Shown here: positions 1 through 8,364 of the stretch, piece after piece
How the letters are laid out: the number at the start of each line of letters is the position of its first letter
Position numbering within the stretch: the first letter of the stretch is position 1
NCBI GenBank assembly: GCA_030064835.1
Contig: JASJEE010000013.1
Span: 1 to 33,710 of the forward strand
DNA length: 33,710 bases
Source: Microcoleaceae cyanobacterium MO_207.B10
GTDB taxonomy: Bacteria; Cyanobacteriota; Cyanobacteriia; Cyanobacteriales; Microcoleaceae
Reading direction: 5' to 3'
Position numbers and translations under genes: made by a program
The notes under the pieces: model-generated
Seen by the model: the letters and a program-made list of their open reading frames with translations, nothing else
Database searches by the model: none
What the model was told of the DNA's origin: nothing

Positions 1-1961
1 GTCAAATCTTCCAGACTTTCTGCCATCCGTTTGGCACAGAGAAACTCACCAAAACTCTTATGAAAAAACTCCACAGAATTTTCTGCCCCTGCTGCCGACT
101 TCAAATAAAAAGCAGCCAAAGCATTTTTCAACCCATCCTCTCGTTTATCTTGCCTCGCTTTTTCAATCAACGCCTGCAACTCCTTATCTCCCTGTTTTAC
201 CAGTCGGTCTTCAATCATTTTTATTGGAGCATATTCACCACCAGACTGCACCACACACAACCCCGCTTCTGCCAACAAAATTTCTAAATCTTCTGGCTCC
301 AACTCCGTAATTTCAGGATTAAGATTTTTACCCTCTTCGACTCGCTGTTTTTCCAGCACCCATTCCAACGCTTGCTCATAAATCAAAACTTTTGTACCAC
401 CAACATCAGCAGTAGTAAACATCTCTCCCTGCAACTGCTCATCCCGGTGCATGGCAGCTAGCAAATACAACAAAAGTGGTTCCCGCGCCAACTCTTTAAC
501 CTGCTCCGGACATTTTTCGCTGTGCAAAAATTCCCGAAACTTTTCTGTTTCCGCTTCCCCCACAACCGTCTGCCATTTCTCAAACCACTGTTGCTGAATA
601 TCATCACCCATCGGCAAAATACTTACTCGCTCTAAATTAGGAGGCATCAACCTTTCAATGCCATAAAGTGCCAAAGGTCTACCCGTAATCAACACCCGAT
701 GACCGCGTTCCTTATTTTTTGTTGCTTGTTTCTGAAATTGCGCCACCTGATCTAAAAACACCTTCAACTCATTACTCGCACCCCGCTCCAACAACAACTC
801 ATCAAACCCATCCAGCAAAAACAGAAATTGAGTATTGCGGTCTGTCAACCAACCGCTATCACTCTTGACAAAATTCCAACCCACAGCATCAGCTAGAGTC
901 TCATCAATATTTGCTGCAAAATTTCTGACATCCCGCAACCGAATCAAAATAGGCGTATAAATAGGATGTAACTCCCGGCGCACCCAGTCAGCAAACATCC
1001 GGCAAAATACACTTTTTCCTCTTCCCGGCCCTGCTTGAATAAATAACACCTTATTGTCTTTGTTTTCATCCAACAAAATTGTTTTTGCCCACTCCTCAAT
1101 ATTCTGAGGTGTTGCTGTTTCTTCAATCTTCCCATCGGAGTTAACAGGTTTAACTTTTAGTGGTACATAAATTTGCCGAAAAGAGAAACTTTCATCAAAT
1201 ACTTTTTCCCGTGGTTTAGTAGCGATATTATCTTTCAAATAATTATCAATACTGCCATAAACTTCCAAATCTTGCTGCCAACCATCCCCATAAATTCCAG
1301 CTAATTTTTTAGCATCATCCTTCACTTCTGACACCGCTTCTTTCATATAACGGTGGGTACTGCGAGAAATTCTTTCTGTGACTATTATTGCAGTATTTTT
1401 AGGTAAACCAGATTCTTGTAGACGTGTAAATAAAATATCATTAAATTTTTTTCTCAAGGGTGAATCATAAAAACAGATCAAAGTATCTTTAGCATTTCGG
1501 TTATTAAAATCAATATCTTCATCCAACTTATTAATCTGTTGTTGTACCGCTTCCGATGCCTCAGTTTCTGTTAGTCTCTCCGATATTTCTGGATGTTCTA
1601 TAAAAAATTGTCTAATACTTTCTAAATAAGCCACCTGAGCTACCAACTGCACTTCATCTTCTAACCTTGGCTCCTGACGACTTTCTTTAACAATATAAGC
1701 AATAATTCCTGTTGCAATAGGCAAAAAAGGTAAACCCGCCCCGAAAACTTTTCCCAGGGGAGAATTTAACATATCTAAAACAGAATCAATATTTTCAATA
1801 AAAGGTTTTAATTCCTTAGCATCCTTATTTTCTTGTATTGCTTTTGCTATTTCAAAAACCGCCTTAGCAGACTCAACCCCACCCTTAACAGTTTCCGATA
1901 AATTTAACTCTATTTCCGTGTAGAGAACTCGCCAAATATTCCGCCAAAGTTTGCTTGCCAT
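1..1961 (-). CDS. NACHT-domain STAND NTPase, 3' end cut by window edge
   Basis: The frame is open from an ATG at 1959-1961 to the window edge with no stop: 653 codons, C-terminus missing. A P-loop GPGRGKS lies at residues 311-317 after the strand VLFIQA, and a Walker B LLDGFDEL at about 382-389. This LDGFDE form is typical of NACHT NTPases. A later motif FFHKSFGEFLCAKR (about 632-645) matches the helical region after NACHT in cyanobacterial family members. The first 300 residues have no domain I can name with certainty; there is a hydrophobic stretch around residues 65-90. STAND proteins are ATP-driven signalling switches: an N-terminal effector, the NTPase, then a C-terminal sensor. The sensor would lie outside the window. 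Many bacterial NACHT proteins are anti-phage, but this one's role is inference. No clear Shine-Dalgarno is seen before the ATG, and no partner gene is visible upstream. Confidence 0.9.
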   Translation of the reverse strand, partial: MASKLWRNIWRVLYTEIELNLSETVKGGVESAKAVFEIAKAIQENKDAKELKPFIENIDSVLDMLNSPLGKVFGAGLPFLPIATGIIAYIVKESRQEPRLEDEVQLVAQVAYLESIRQFFIEHPEISERLTETEASEAVQQQINKLDEDIDFNNRNAKDTLICFYDSPLRKKFNDILFTRLQESGLPKNTAIIVTERISRSTHRYMKEAVSEVKDDAKKLAGIYGDGWQQDLEVYGSIDNYLKDNIATKPREKVFDESFSFRQIYVPLKVKPVNSDGKIEETATPQNIEEWAKTILLDENKDNKVLFIQAGPGRGKSVFCRMFADWVRRELHPIYTPILIRLRDVRNFAANIDETLADAVGWNFVKSDSGWLTDRNTQFLFLLDGFDELLLERGASNELKVFLDQVAQFQKQATKNKERGHRVLITGRPLALYGIERLMPPNLERVSILPMGDDIQQQWFEKWQTVVGEAETEKFREFLHSEKCPEQVKELAREPLLLYLLAAMHRDEQLQGEMFTTADVGGTKVLIYEQALEWVLEKQRVEEGKNLNPEITELEPEDLEILLAEAGLCVVQSGGEYAPIKMIEDRLVKQGDKELQALIEKARQDKREDGLKNALAAFYLKSAAGAENSVEFFHKSFGEFLCAKRMAESLEDL

Positions 1962-2376
1962 AGTTAATATTTTGTTGTTGTTTATCTGTATTTCTACAAT
2001 GAAAAATTTGTCAATTCCTAATATTCTGGAAGTGTATTTTATTGAAAAGACTCTACTTGTAGGGTGCCTTGCAACGCACCTTATACCAATTCCATCAAAT
2101 TTAGCTTAAAAATAGCCATATTTGTAGTGGATTAACACATCTAAAATGGTGCGTCACGACGGATTGCTTAATCCCTTTCATCATCTGATTTTAAGCCGTC
2201 TAACGCACCCTACAATTTTGTACTATACCTAACCCCCAACCCCCCTTTGAAAGGGGAATGAGGGAAGGGGGGGCAGTTCTATCCCCTCTCCTTGCAGGAG
2301 AGGGGTTGGGGGAGAGGTCTTTGAACGTTAATTTAACAATCTATCGCAACGCACCATTTTAAATGGTAAAAGCCAA
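1962..2376. repeat. Repeat-rich intergenic block with inverted repeats
   Basis: No gene is seen in these 415 bases. They hold a 12-bp perfect inverted repeat, AAAATGGTGCGT at 2143-2154 and ACGCACCATTTT at 2349-2360. Inside it are two hairpins: CCCCTTTGAAAGGGG at 2242-2256, and a 10-bp perfect stem CCCCTCTCCT/AGGAGAGGGG at 2283-2305 with loop TGC. Bases 2121-2180 are a copy of a dispersed repeat that recurs inverted at about 20422-20480. The block separates the NACHT gene from the glycosyltransferase gene and may have arisen by insertion of short non-autonomous elements (inference). Confidence 0.7.
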
Positions 2377-3312
2377 TTAAATCAAAACCTCTTTCCGCAC
2401 ATTCTCATTTTCTTTAGGCTGTTTCCGAGAAGCAGTAGCCTCTAAAAAAAGTTGCCATGCTTTGGGAGAAAAAGCTGCTGGTAATGTCAGATTTATAGCC
2501 GTTGAAATTTGTTTTTGTTTGAGAGCGACCATACCCCAATGTAAATTCATATATTGGCGAATATTCTCAATATTTGGAATCTTATCCTGATGCTTTTCAT
2601 TAACTCTGGCATGAATTTTTTCCTTCATCAAGATATTAGTATTGCACCGCTTTTGTAAAGGTATTTTCTGGTCATATCCCCCAGGCCAAACCGTGCGATA
2701 AGTTAAACATTGATTCAGAAAAATCGCATCGCCAAATTCAGCAATTCTAATCCAAGAATCAATATCATCACAACTAGTTAAATTCCTATCCCAACCGCCA
2801 GAATTTAAAAAAGCATCGCTACGAAAAGCTACTTGAATAGGAGTGCCAAAAGGTACTAATTCTAATAACATTCCATAGTGAATATCTGCTTGGGGAATAT
2901 AAAATGCTGTACCGGGTCCTGTTTTGCGAGTGCGACTTATTTCTACCCCATTACTATCAACTTGTGCTGCTTGACAAGACAAAATAACTGCTTCAGGATG
3001 GAGATTAATTGCTTTAGTCATTTCCTCAATACAGTTAGGCGCGAGATAGTCGTCATCATCCACTGGTTTTATCCATTCTCCCTGTGCATTTTGTACGCCT
3101 ACATTCATGGTGCCCGCGTGACCTTGGTTAGTAGAGGTACGTTGGTAAATTACCCGATCACCGAGACTTTTTACATATTCTTCTGTGCCGTCTGTCGAGC
3201 AGTCATCAGCTACAATTATTTCACATTCAACTGTTTGCTGAAGAGCTGAATTAATTGCCCGTTTCAACAAGTCTAAGCGGTTATAAGTTGTAATTACAAT
3301 AGTAAATTTCAT
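2377..3312 (-). CDS. Family 2 glycosyltransferase
   Basis: This 311-residue protein has a GT-A fold signature. It starts with the first beta strand FTIVITTYNR (residues 3-12), followed by VADDCSTDGT (34-43), the nucleotide-sugar binding part, and by VDDDDYL (84-90), which carries the metal-binding DXD-type acidic cluster. The family transfers a sugar from a nucleotide donor to a glycan, lipid or protein. The acceptor cannot be read from sequence. The protein has no membrane segments, so it is probably cytosolic. The C-terminal part (about residues 230-311) is not diagnostic. AGAGGAAAA lies about 12 bases before the ATG as a plausible ribosome site. No other polysaccharide genes lie next to it, so the pathway is open. 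Family call sure; substrate unknown. Confidence 0.9.
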   Translation of the reverse strand: MKFTIVITTYNRLDLLKRAINSALQQTVECEIIVADDCSTDGTEEYVKSLGDRVIYQRTSTNQGHAGTMNVGVQNAQGEWIKPVDDDDYLAPNCIEEMTKAINLHPEAVILSCQAAQVDSNGVEISRTRKTGPGTAFYIPQADIHYGMLLELVPFGTPIQVAFRSDAFLNSGGWDRNLTSCDDIDSWIRIAEFGDAIFLNQCLTYRTVWPGGYDQKIPLQKRCNTNILMKEKIHARVNEKHQDKIPNIENIRQYMNLHWGMVALKQKQISTAINLTLPAAFSPKAWQLFLEATASRKQPKENENVRKEVLI

Positions 3313-3360
3313 TGGTAATTTTTCCTCTATAAGAAGGTTTTAGGTTGTAGGTGATAGGTA

Positions 3361-3388
3361 AATTATTAATTATTAATTATTAATTATT
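3361..3388. repeat. Heptamer short tandem repeat (AATTATT)x4
   Basis: Four exact copies of the 7-mer AATTATT occur in a row. This is the short tandemly repeated type known from filamentous cyanobacteria. It overlaps the end of the neighbouring minus-strand gene and supplies that gene's last two Asn codons and its stop. Similar tracts occur at about 6103-6136, 20204-20237 and 22305-22340. Confidence 0.85.
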
Positions 3389-3751
3389 TCCTGGTTGTTG
3401 TAGCTCTTCTAATTTTGACTTATATTCTGGGCATAAAGAATTTACACCTGCTGCAATAACTTTACCTGTATAAAGAGCCGCCGTTTGTAATTGTTCTTGT
3501 GTTAATCCTTGTTGAAGTAATGACAGAGCTGCCTGTAGTGAAAATTCTTCGACAGAGATACCAGCATCGAAAGCACTACAAGCATTACGACCAACTTCTA
3601 CAGCTTTTTCACTACCCAAAATATTATGTATTTTTGCCTCTGCTTCACTTAATGAACTTTCTAATAATATTTCAAAATTTTCAGCTTTTGCTGAGGCAGA
3701 GAATAATATATTTAATATTATTGTGATGCTGATAATTAAATTTTTCTGCAT
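3380..3751 (-). CDS. Small exported protein of unknown function
   Basis: This is a 123-residue product. The first 23 residues look like a Sec signal peptide: Lys at position 3, a hydrophobic core IISITIILNILFSAS, then AKA before residue E24, a good signal peptidase I site. The mature part of about 100 residues is mainly helical with two Cys, in NACSAF and SLCPEY, that could form a disulfide in the periplasm. I recognise no family. Its last residues (GNN) and stop codon are written by the AATTATT heptamer tract, so the true ancestral C-terminus may have been different. It lies 67 bases downstream of the start of the glycosyltransferase gene on the same strand, but repeats in the gap argue against tight coupling. 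Confidence 0.7.
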   Translation of the reverse strand: MQKNLIISITIILNILFSASAKAENFEILLESSLSEAEAKIHNILGSEKAVEVGRNACSAFDAGISVEEFSLQAALSLLQQGLTQEQLQTAALYTGKVIAAGVNSLCPEYKSKLEELQQPGNN

Positions 3752-3968
3752 TGTTTTGTTGCCTCAAATATTTGTTTTTGACATAAAAAATATTTGCTCA
3801 ATATGAGCAAATATCTATGATAAATTCAGTATTGTTACTATCAACCAGTAAGTATATATTGGCGATGGAATTTATCTGGAGCTGAAGCATATTAAATTAT
3901 TCCCTTGAATTGATAAAAGCCAATGTCAAAAGTATGAATCAACTTTTGACTTTTGACTTTAGAGTTAA

Positions 3969-4982
3969 CTAGATCGATACACTCTTTAAATGACTACGAG
4001 GATCAAAAGTGCGATTATCTCTAATTTTCTCGTAACATTCTCTTTCCACAGAACTAATATTTTTTGGTGCAGCGATCATAATTCGCGCTAATAAATCGGT
4101 ACGCCCCCCTGACTTAGGTTTAGGCCATCCTTTACCCCGTAACCGCAGAGACTGACCAGAACGAATACCCGCCGGAATATTTACACTGACTGCTCCATCT
4201 GGAGTAGGCACTTCAATAGATGTACCCAATACCGCTTCGTCCGGAGTAATAGGTACATCACAGACCAAATTATCTCCTTCAAACTGGAAAAAAGAGTGGG
4301 GCTTAATGTCTACATTAAGATACAAGTCTCCTCTTTTTTGAGTATAGGGGTCCACCTGACCTCTACCCTTTACCCTAATTTTACTGCCAGATTTGACTCC
4401 AGGAGGAATTGACACTTCTCCACTAGCGACACGCCTTTGAGTCCCCCGAAAAGCCTCTCCAAAGGTAAGGCTAATATTAGCTTCTAAGTTGAGGGAAGCT
4501 GTTGATGAACGACCATCGAAGCCCGAAAAATTGTCAAATCCACCGAATCCGCTTGGTCTTCCTCCCCCTGTATTTGTACGGTAGTAGGTTTGTCGCCCAC
4601 CACCACCAGTATTACCAGCATAACCACTACGTCCTAATAGACTGTTAATAAAATCATCAAAACTGGCATACTGGCCAAAATCAAACCCATTAAAGTCTAC
4701 TGTTGTCCCTCCAGTACCTCCAGGCCATCCACTACCAGCGGTACCTGCTTGTTTCCAATACTGACCAAATTGGTCATATTTTTTCCGTTTTTCTGGGTCT
4801 GATAAGACCTCGTAAGCTTCATTGACTTCTTTGAAACGTTCTTCTGCTTTGCGATCGCCAGGGTTCATATCTGGATGATATTTCCTGGCTAATTTACGGT
4901 AGGTTTTTTTGATTTGTTCTGAACTAGCGCTTTTATTTAAACCTAAAGCAGCGTAGTAGTCTTTAAAATCTGTTGCAGCCAT
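3969..4982 (-). CDS. DnaJ/CbpA-like type II (class B) J-domain co-chaperone
   Basis: This 337-residue protein has an N-terminal J domain (about residues 8-74) with the HPD tripeptide at 36-38, which stimulates DnaK ATPase. A Gly/Phe-rich linker follows (about 80-160). Two beta-barrel substrate-binding domains follow, with [17 protein letters not shown] (first) and [19 protein letters not shown] (second). The CXXCXGXG zinc-finger repeats of true DnaJ are absent, so it is a class B co-chaperone like CbpA. It would act with Hsp70 in the cytosol. A strong GGAGGG lies about 7 bases before the ATG, which fixes the start. The gene stands alone; no dnaK or grpE is in the window. A HIP1 octamer sits inside the J-domain coding region at 4851. 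Confidence 0.93.
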   Translation of the reverse strand: MAATDFKDYYAALGLNKSASSEQIKKTYRKLARKYHPDMNPGDRKAEERFKEVNEAYEVLSDPEKRKKYDQFGQYWKQAGTAGSGWPGGTGGTTVDFNGFDFGQYASFDDFINSLLGRSGYAGNTGGGGRQTYYRTNTGGGRPSGFGGFDNFSGFDGRSSTASLNLEANISLTFGEAFRGTQRRVASGEVSIPPGVKSGSKIRVKGRGQVDPYTQKRGDLYLNVDIKPHSFFQFEGDNLVCDVPITPDEAVLGTSIEVPTPDGAVSVNIPAGIRSGQSLRLRGKGWPKPKSGGRTDLLARIMIAAPKNISSVERECYEKIRDNRTFDPRSHLKSVSI

Positions 4983-6380
4983 TAGTTTCCCTCCTTTTTT
5001 ATATTATTGATTAATTGATTAATTGATTAATTAATTGATATAGCAGTTCTTTAATCTATGAGGTAAAGTTTTATATCTCCTCTGCCCCCTTTATAAGCTA
5101 TGCTTTATAAACATCTTTACTTAACATAAAACCTAGACATTAGATGCAAGTTATGTATTTGCCGTTCAATCTAGATTTCAGGAGAGTCAACCGATTTAAT
5201 TAGAGGCTTTTCTCCCCCCATCTCCCCACTCCCCTACCTCCCGCTTCAGAAAAGGGTTGTGCGGAGTTCCTGATCAGGGATAGCTTTATAATATATAAGA
5301 GGGGAGCCTTCAAAGTCCCCCTGACAAAGGGAGATTTAGGAGGATTGTCAATGTACTTCATAACTGTGAGAATTGCTATAAGTAATATTATGATTACCCA
5401 TAACGAAATAATTAGTAATGCAAAAATTAGAACATAATGGGCTATGATTTACTATTATCTCTCAAGTTATCAAAGCTTAACATTTGGTCAAGTTCGGTTC
5501 TTCCTGAATGAGTCATGGCAATTGCCGTACCTAATTTTAAGTCAAAATTTAAAAGTCAAAATTTGATTTCTTGAATTTATTTTGCACGGGCAGGTTTTCA
5601 GATAGCCTGATGCCACACTTAGATAGTTTTAAATAGTTTTATAGCATTCCTATTTTTGTTCTGAAAAAAATCTCCTAGAAAAAGGGAAAAGGGAATACGG
5701 AACAGGGGTAATTTCATTTATCAGTTATCAGTTAATAGTTGTAAAAGTTTCAGAATTTTTATCTATTTTTTGATTGATTACAAATAATTGAGAATTGCTA
5801 TATTAGACAAATAATTTATCTATAGTTAAAACCTGACTTCCAGTATTAAATAATTACGGTTTTCGGTATCAAAATTTATATCAAATTCCGATAATCATTA
5901 TACCAGTTTGAAAAAATCCATGCCCCCGCGCTGGCAGGGGAATTTTACAAATCAATTGGATAATTGACAAACAGAATTCAGCTATAAATATCTGATGAAG
6001 ATTTATTCCCTACCCAAAAATTCTGGTCTAAAGCATCTCCCTTTTCAGGGTAAATTAGAAAAAATTTTCCTTTTAGTCAATCTTCTTATTTTCAAAGAGA
6101 GGTAATTAATAATTAATAATTAATAATTATTAATTGTTGACCTAGCACCCTTCTCAGAAACTGTTTGTAAAACAAGTATTAAGAGAGCTTAGAGTGACTA
6201 AAATCTAAAAGAGGTAAGACTTCAAAAGCTTAAAATCTGGTAAATACCAGAGGTGGAAAGGTACATATATTCCCTAGATTCTTAAGTGAAAAATAGTTAT
6301 CTTGATTTCTTCTTTCTTATTACCTGTTCCGAGTTAAGTGTTCCCTGTTCCCTTTTTATATTTTCTTTACAAACAATCTC
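4983..6380. other. 1.4-kb non-coding repeat-rich gap
   Basis: I find no convincing gene here. Contents: three exact copies of the octamer GATTAATT at 5009-5032; purine- and pyrimidine-rich stretches of kinds common in cyanobacterial spacers (around 5205-5350); a run of GGGAA/GGAACA words near 5680-5712 that recurs inverted as TGTTCC/CCCTGTTCCC near 6325-6355; and a copy of the 120-bp dispersed repeat at about 6008-6136. The promoter of the DnaJ-like gene should lie in the first few hundred bases, but I cannot place it. Confidence 0.6.
6008..6136 (-). repeat. Dispersed 120-bp repeat family, copy 1
   Basis: Read on the minus strand, this begins with AATTATT-type heptamers, then TTACCTCTCTTT, then AAAAGGAAAATTTTTTC, then CCCTGAAAAGGGAG, and ends near GACCAGAATTTTTGGG. 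The same order of blocks is found at 20204-20345 and 22302-22437, and in more degraded form at 27457-27575, 27857-27972 and 31800-31925. It has no coding potential. It may be a MITE-like or retained palindromic element. Confidence 0.7.
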
Positions 6381-6842
6381 TCAATCAGTAATTCGTTTTA
6401 GTTCATCTAATCCTTCTTCACAACTAGGAGGAGCATCACTTAACTGACGATACATCTTCATTATTACTTCTTCTGGAACTTGGCGACTTCGTTGTTTATT
6501 TCTTTCTAAGCATAATTCTAGTGATTTGTCAAGCCATAAACCAATTATGTAACTAAATCCAGTTTCTTTAGCAAATTCAATTACTTCTTTTCGATGCCGA
6601 CGTTGGGCATTAGTAGCATCATATATAGCTAGAGATGTTTGACTTACAGCTTGGTGAAATTGCTGTTGTACTTCCTGCCAAACTTGAAGCCAAGACCCTT
6701 GAATTGCTTCATCACCAAATAATTGAGCGCGAATAACATCAGTAGAAATTAATTTATATCCAGGGTATCTAATAATTATTTTCTTTGCTAGAGTAGATTT
6801 TCCACTACCTGGAAGTCCAATCATCATAAATAGTCTAGTCAT
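6381..6842 (-). CDS. Small P-loop kinase (polynucleotide kinase/zeta-toxin-like fold)
   Basis: This 153-residue ATP-binding protein has a Walker A GLPGSGKST at residues 9-17. STDVIRAQLFG (about 33-43) is the acceptor-side Asp region of the PNKP/gluconate-kinase type. YDATNAQRRHRKEVI (about 94-108) resembles the DATN..R..R motif of the T4 polynucleotide kinase group. A basic lid region with LERNKQRSRQVPEEVI follows. The family phosphorylates small molecules or nucleic-acid 5' ends; the substrate is not predictable. It follows glgC on the same strand with a gap of 77 bases, so co-transcription is possible. The Shine-Dalgarno before its ATG is weak. Family call firm, function open. Confidence 0.8.
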   Translation of the reverse strand: MTRLFMMIGLPGSGKSTLAKKIIIRYPGYKLISTDVIRAQLFGDEAIQGSWLQVWQEVQQQFHQAVSQTSLAIYDATNAQRRHRKEVIEFAKETGFSYIIGLWLDKSLELCLERNKQRSRQVPEEVIMKMYRQLSDAPPSCEEGLDELKRITD

Positions 6843-6919
6843 AAACTAGCAATTAGCATTAAGTGGTTAGCAGTATTTAACAACCACTAACCAACTAACT
6901 ACTAACACTCAAAAATTTA

Positions 6920-8206
6920 CTAAATCACCGTGCCATCTGGAATAATAGCATTTTTTAAGACAACAACAATACCACTGCGAATAATGAACCCTTCATCCTC
7001 GCGTTGGGCTTCTTCTATCTTGTCTTTATTAATTATTTGGACATGACGACCAATCCGAGCATTCTTATCAATAATTGCTCCACGAATTGTTGTTTCAGCA
7101 CCAATACCCAAAGGTACATTACCCTTTTGTAAGCCAGATTGACGTTCAGCGAAAGGCTCATAGTAATCAGAACCCATCAGTAAAGAATCCTCAATTATAC
7201 AGCCAGCTTCTACACGGGAGCGGACTCCTAAAACACAATGGTCAATCCGACATTGTTTCAGAATACAACCTTCTCCCACAATTGACTCTGTAATCTGACA
7301 GTCCAAAAGTTTACTTGGAGGTAAGTAGCGGGAGCGAGTATAAATAGGAGCCTTTTCATCATAGAAACTAAATGGAGGTTGAGGCTGTTGGGTCAAAGCC
7401 AAATTAGCCTCATAGAATGACCTGATAGTTCCGATGTCTTCCCAGTAACCTTCAAATGGGTAAGCTTGAACATTGTAGTCTTTAGCCGAACTGGGTAAAA
7501 TTTCCTTACCAAAATCTGTATGGTCTGATTCTTCTATAAGTTTGATCATTACGTCCTTATTAAAGACATAAATTCCCATAGAAGCAATGTAAGGTTGTTC
7601 TTTAGCTATTTCTGGACTGACTCCTAAAATAGAAGTATCAACGGCCATAGCTTTCAGAGCATCTCCTTTAGGTTTTTCACTAAATTCAATAATTCGGCCA
7701 GATTCATCAGTTTTCATTAAGCCAAAGTCGGACGCCCGTGCTTCATCAATGGGTAAGACAGAAAGAGTAATGTCTGCCTTCGTGTCAATATGACGTTGGA
7801 CGAACTCTCCGTAGTCCATACGATAGAGATGGTCTCCAGAGAGAATTAGGTAATAATCAATATCCCACTCCTTGAATAACCAAATATATTTACGGACAGC
7901 ATCCGCTGTACCTTGGAACCATTCTGGATTATCTTTAGTTTGTTGGGCAGCGAGAACTTCAACAAAACCTTCACTGAAACCAGGGAAATTATAGGCACGA
8001 GTGATATGACGGTTTAGAGAAGCTGAATTAAATTGGGTCAGAACATAAATTTTCTGGATATCTGAATTGATGCAATTACTGATGGGAATATCTATCAACC
8101 GATATTTCCCTGCTAGGGGTACTGCTGGTTTGGCCCGCAGTTTTGTTAATGGATAGAGACGGGTACCTGCGCCACCGCCTAGAATTATACCTAGTACATT
8201 TTTCAC
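6920..8206 (-). CDS. glgC: Glucose-1-phosphate adenylyltransferase (ADP-glucose pyrophosphorylase)
   Basis: This 428-residue enzyme makes ADP-glucose from glucose-1-phosphate and ATP, the committed step of glycogen synthesis in the cytosol. The N-terminal signature [12 protein letters not shown] is at residues 10-21. [10 protein letters not shown] (96-105), SGDHLYRM (123-130) with the metal-binding Asp, and EFSEKPKG (174-181) with the glucose-1-phosphate Lys are all present. The C-terminal left-handed beta helix is complete and ends [18 protein letters not shown], including the conserved Lys associated with 3-phosphoglycerate activation in plant and cyanobacterial enzymes. Length is normal for cyanobacteria. 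The start is GTG (8204-8206), with GAGG about 9 bases upstream; the in-register KNVLGI sequence fits other family N-termini. The short P-loop kinase gene follows it. Confidence 0.97.
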   Translation of the reverse strand: MKNVLGIILGGGAGTRLYPLTKLRAKPAVPLAGKYRLIDIPISNCINSDIQKIYVLTQFNSASLNRHITRAYNFPGFSEGFVEVLAAQQTKDNPEWFQGTADAVRKYIWLFKEWDIDYYLILSGDHLYRMDYGEFVQRHIDTKADITLSVLPIDEARASDFGLMKTDESGRIIEFSEKPKGDALKAMAVDTSILGVSPEIAKEQPYIASMGIYVFNKDVMIKLIEESDHTDFGKEILPSSAKDYNVQAYPFEGYWEDIGTIRSFYEANLALTQQPQPPFSFYDEKAPIYTRSRYLPPSKLLDCQITESIVGEGCILKQCRIDHCVLGVRSRVEAGCIIEDSLLMGSDYYEPFAERQSGLQKGNVPLGIGAETTIRGAIIDKNARIGRHVQIINKDKIEEAQREDEGFIIRSGIVVVLKNAIIPDGTVI

Positions 8207-8364
8207 GGTTGAACCTCACTGCCAAGAATATTCACATTCTCAGTGTCCAACAGGAGGGGATCATTGGCAAGGGGTTAGATATTTAGATATATTCAGGTTA
8301 AATTTTGGTTATGGGTGGGCGATCGCTAGTGATTGTCCTTTTACCCACCAAATACGGAAATTTT

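Noticed and set aside
944-1135. 63-codon minus-strand frame
   Set aside because: It lies inside the NACHT gene in another frame, over the Walker A region.
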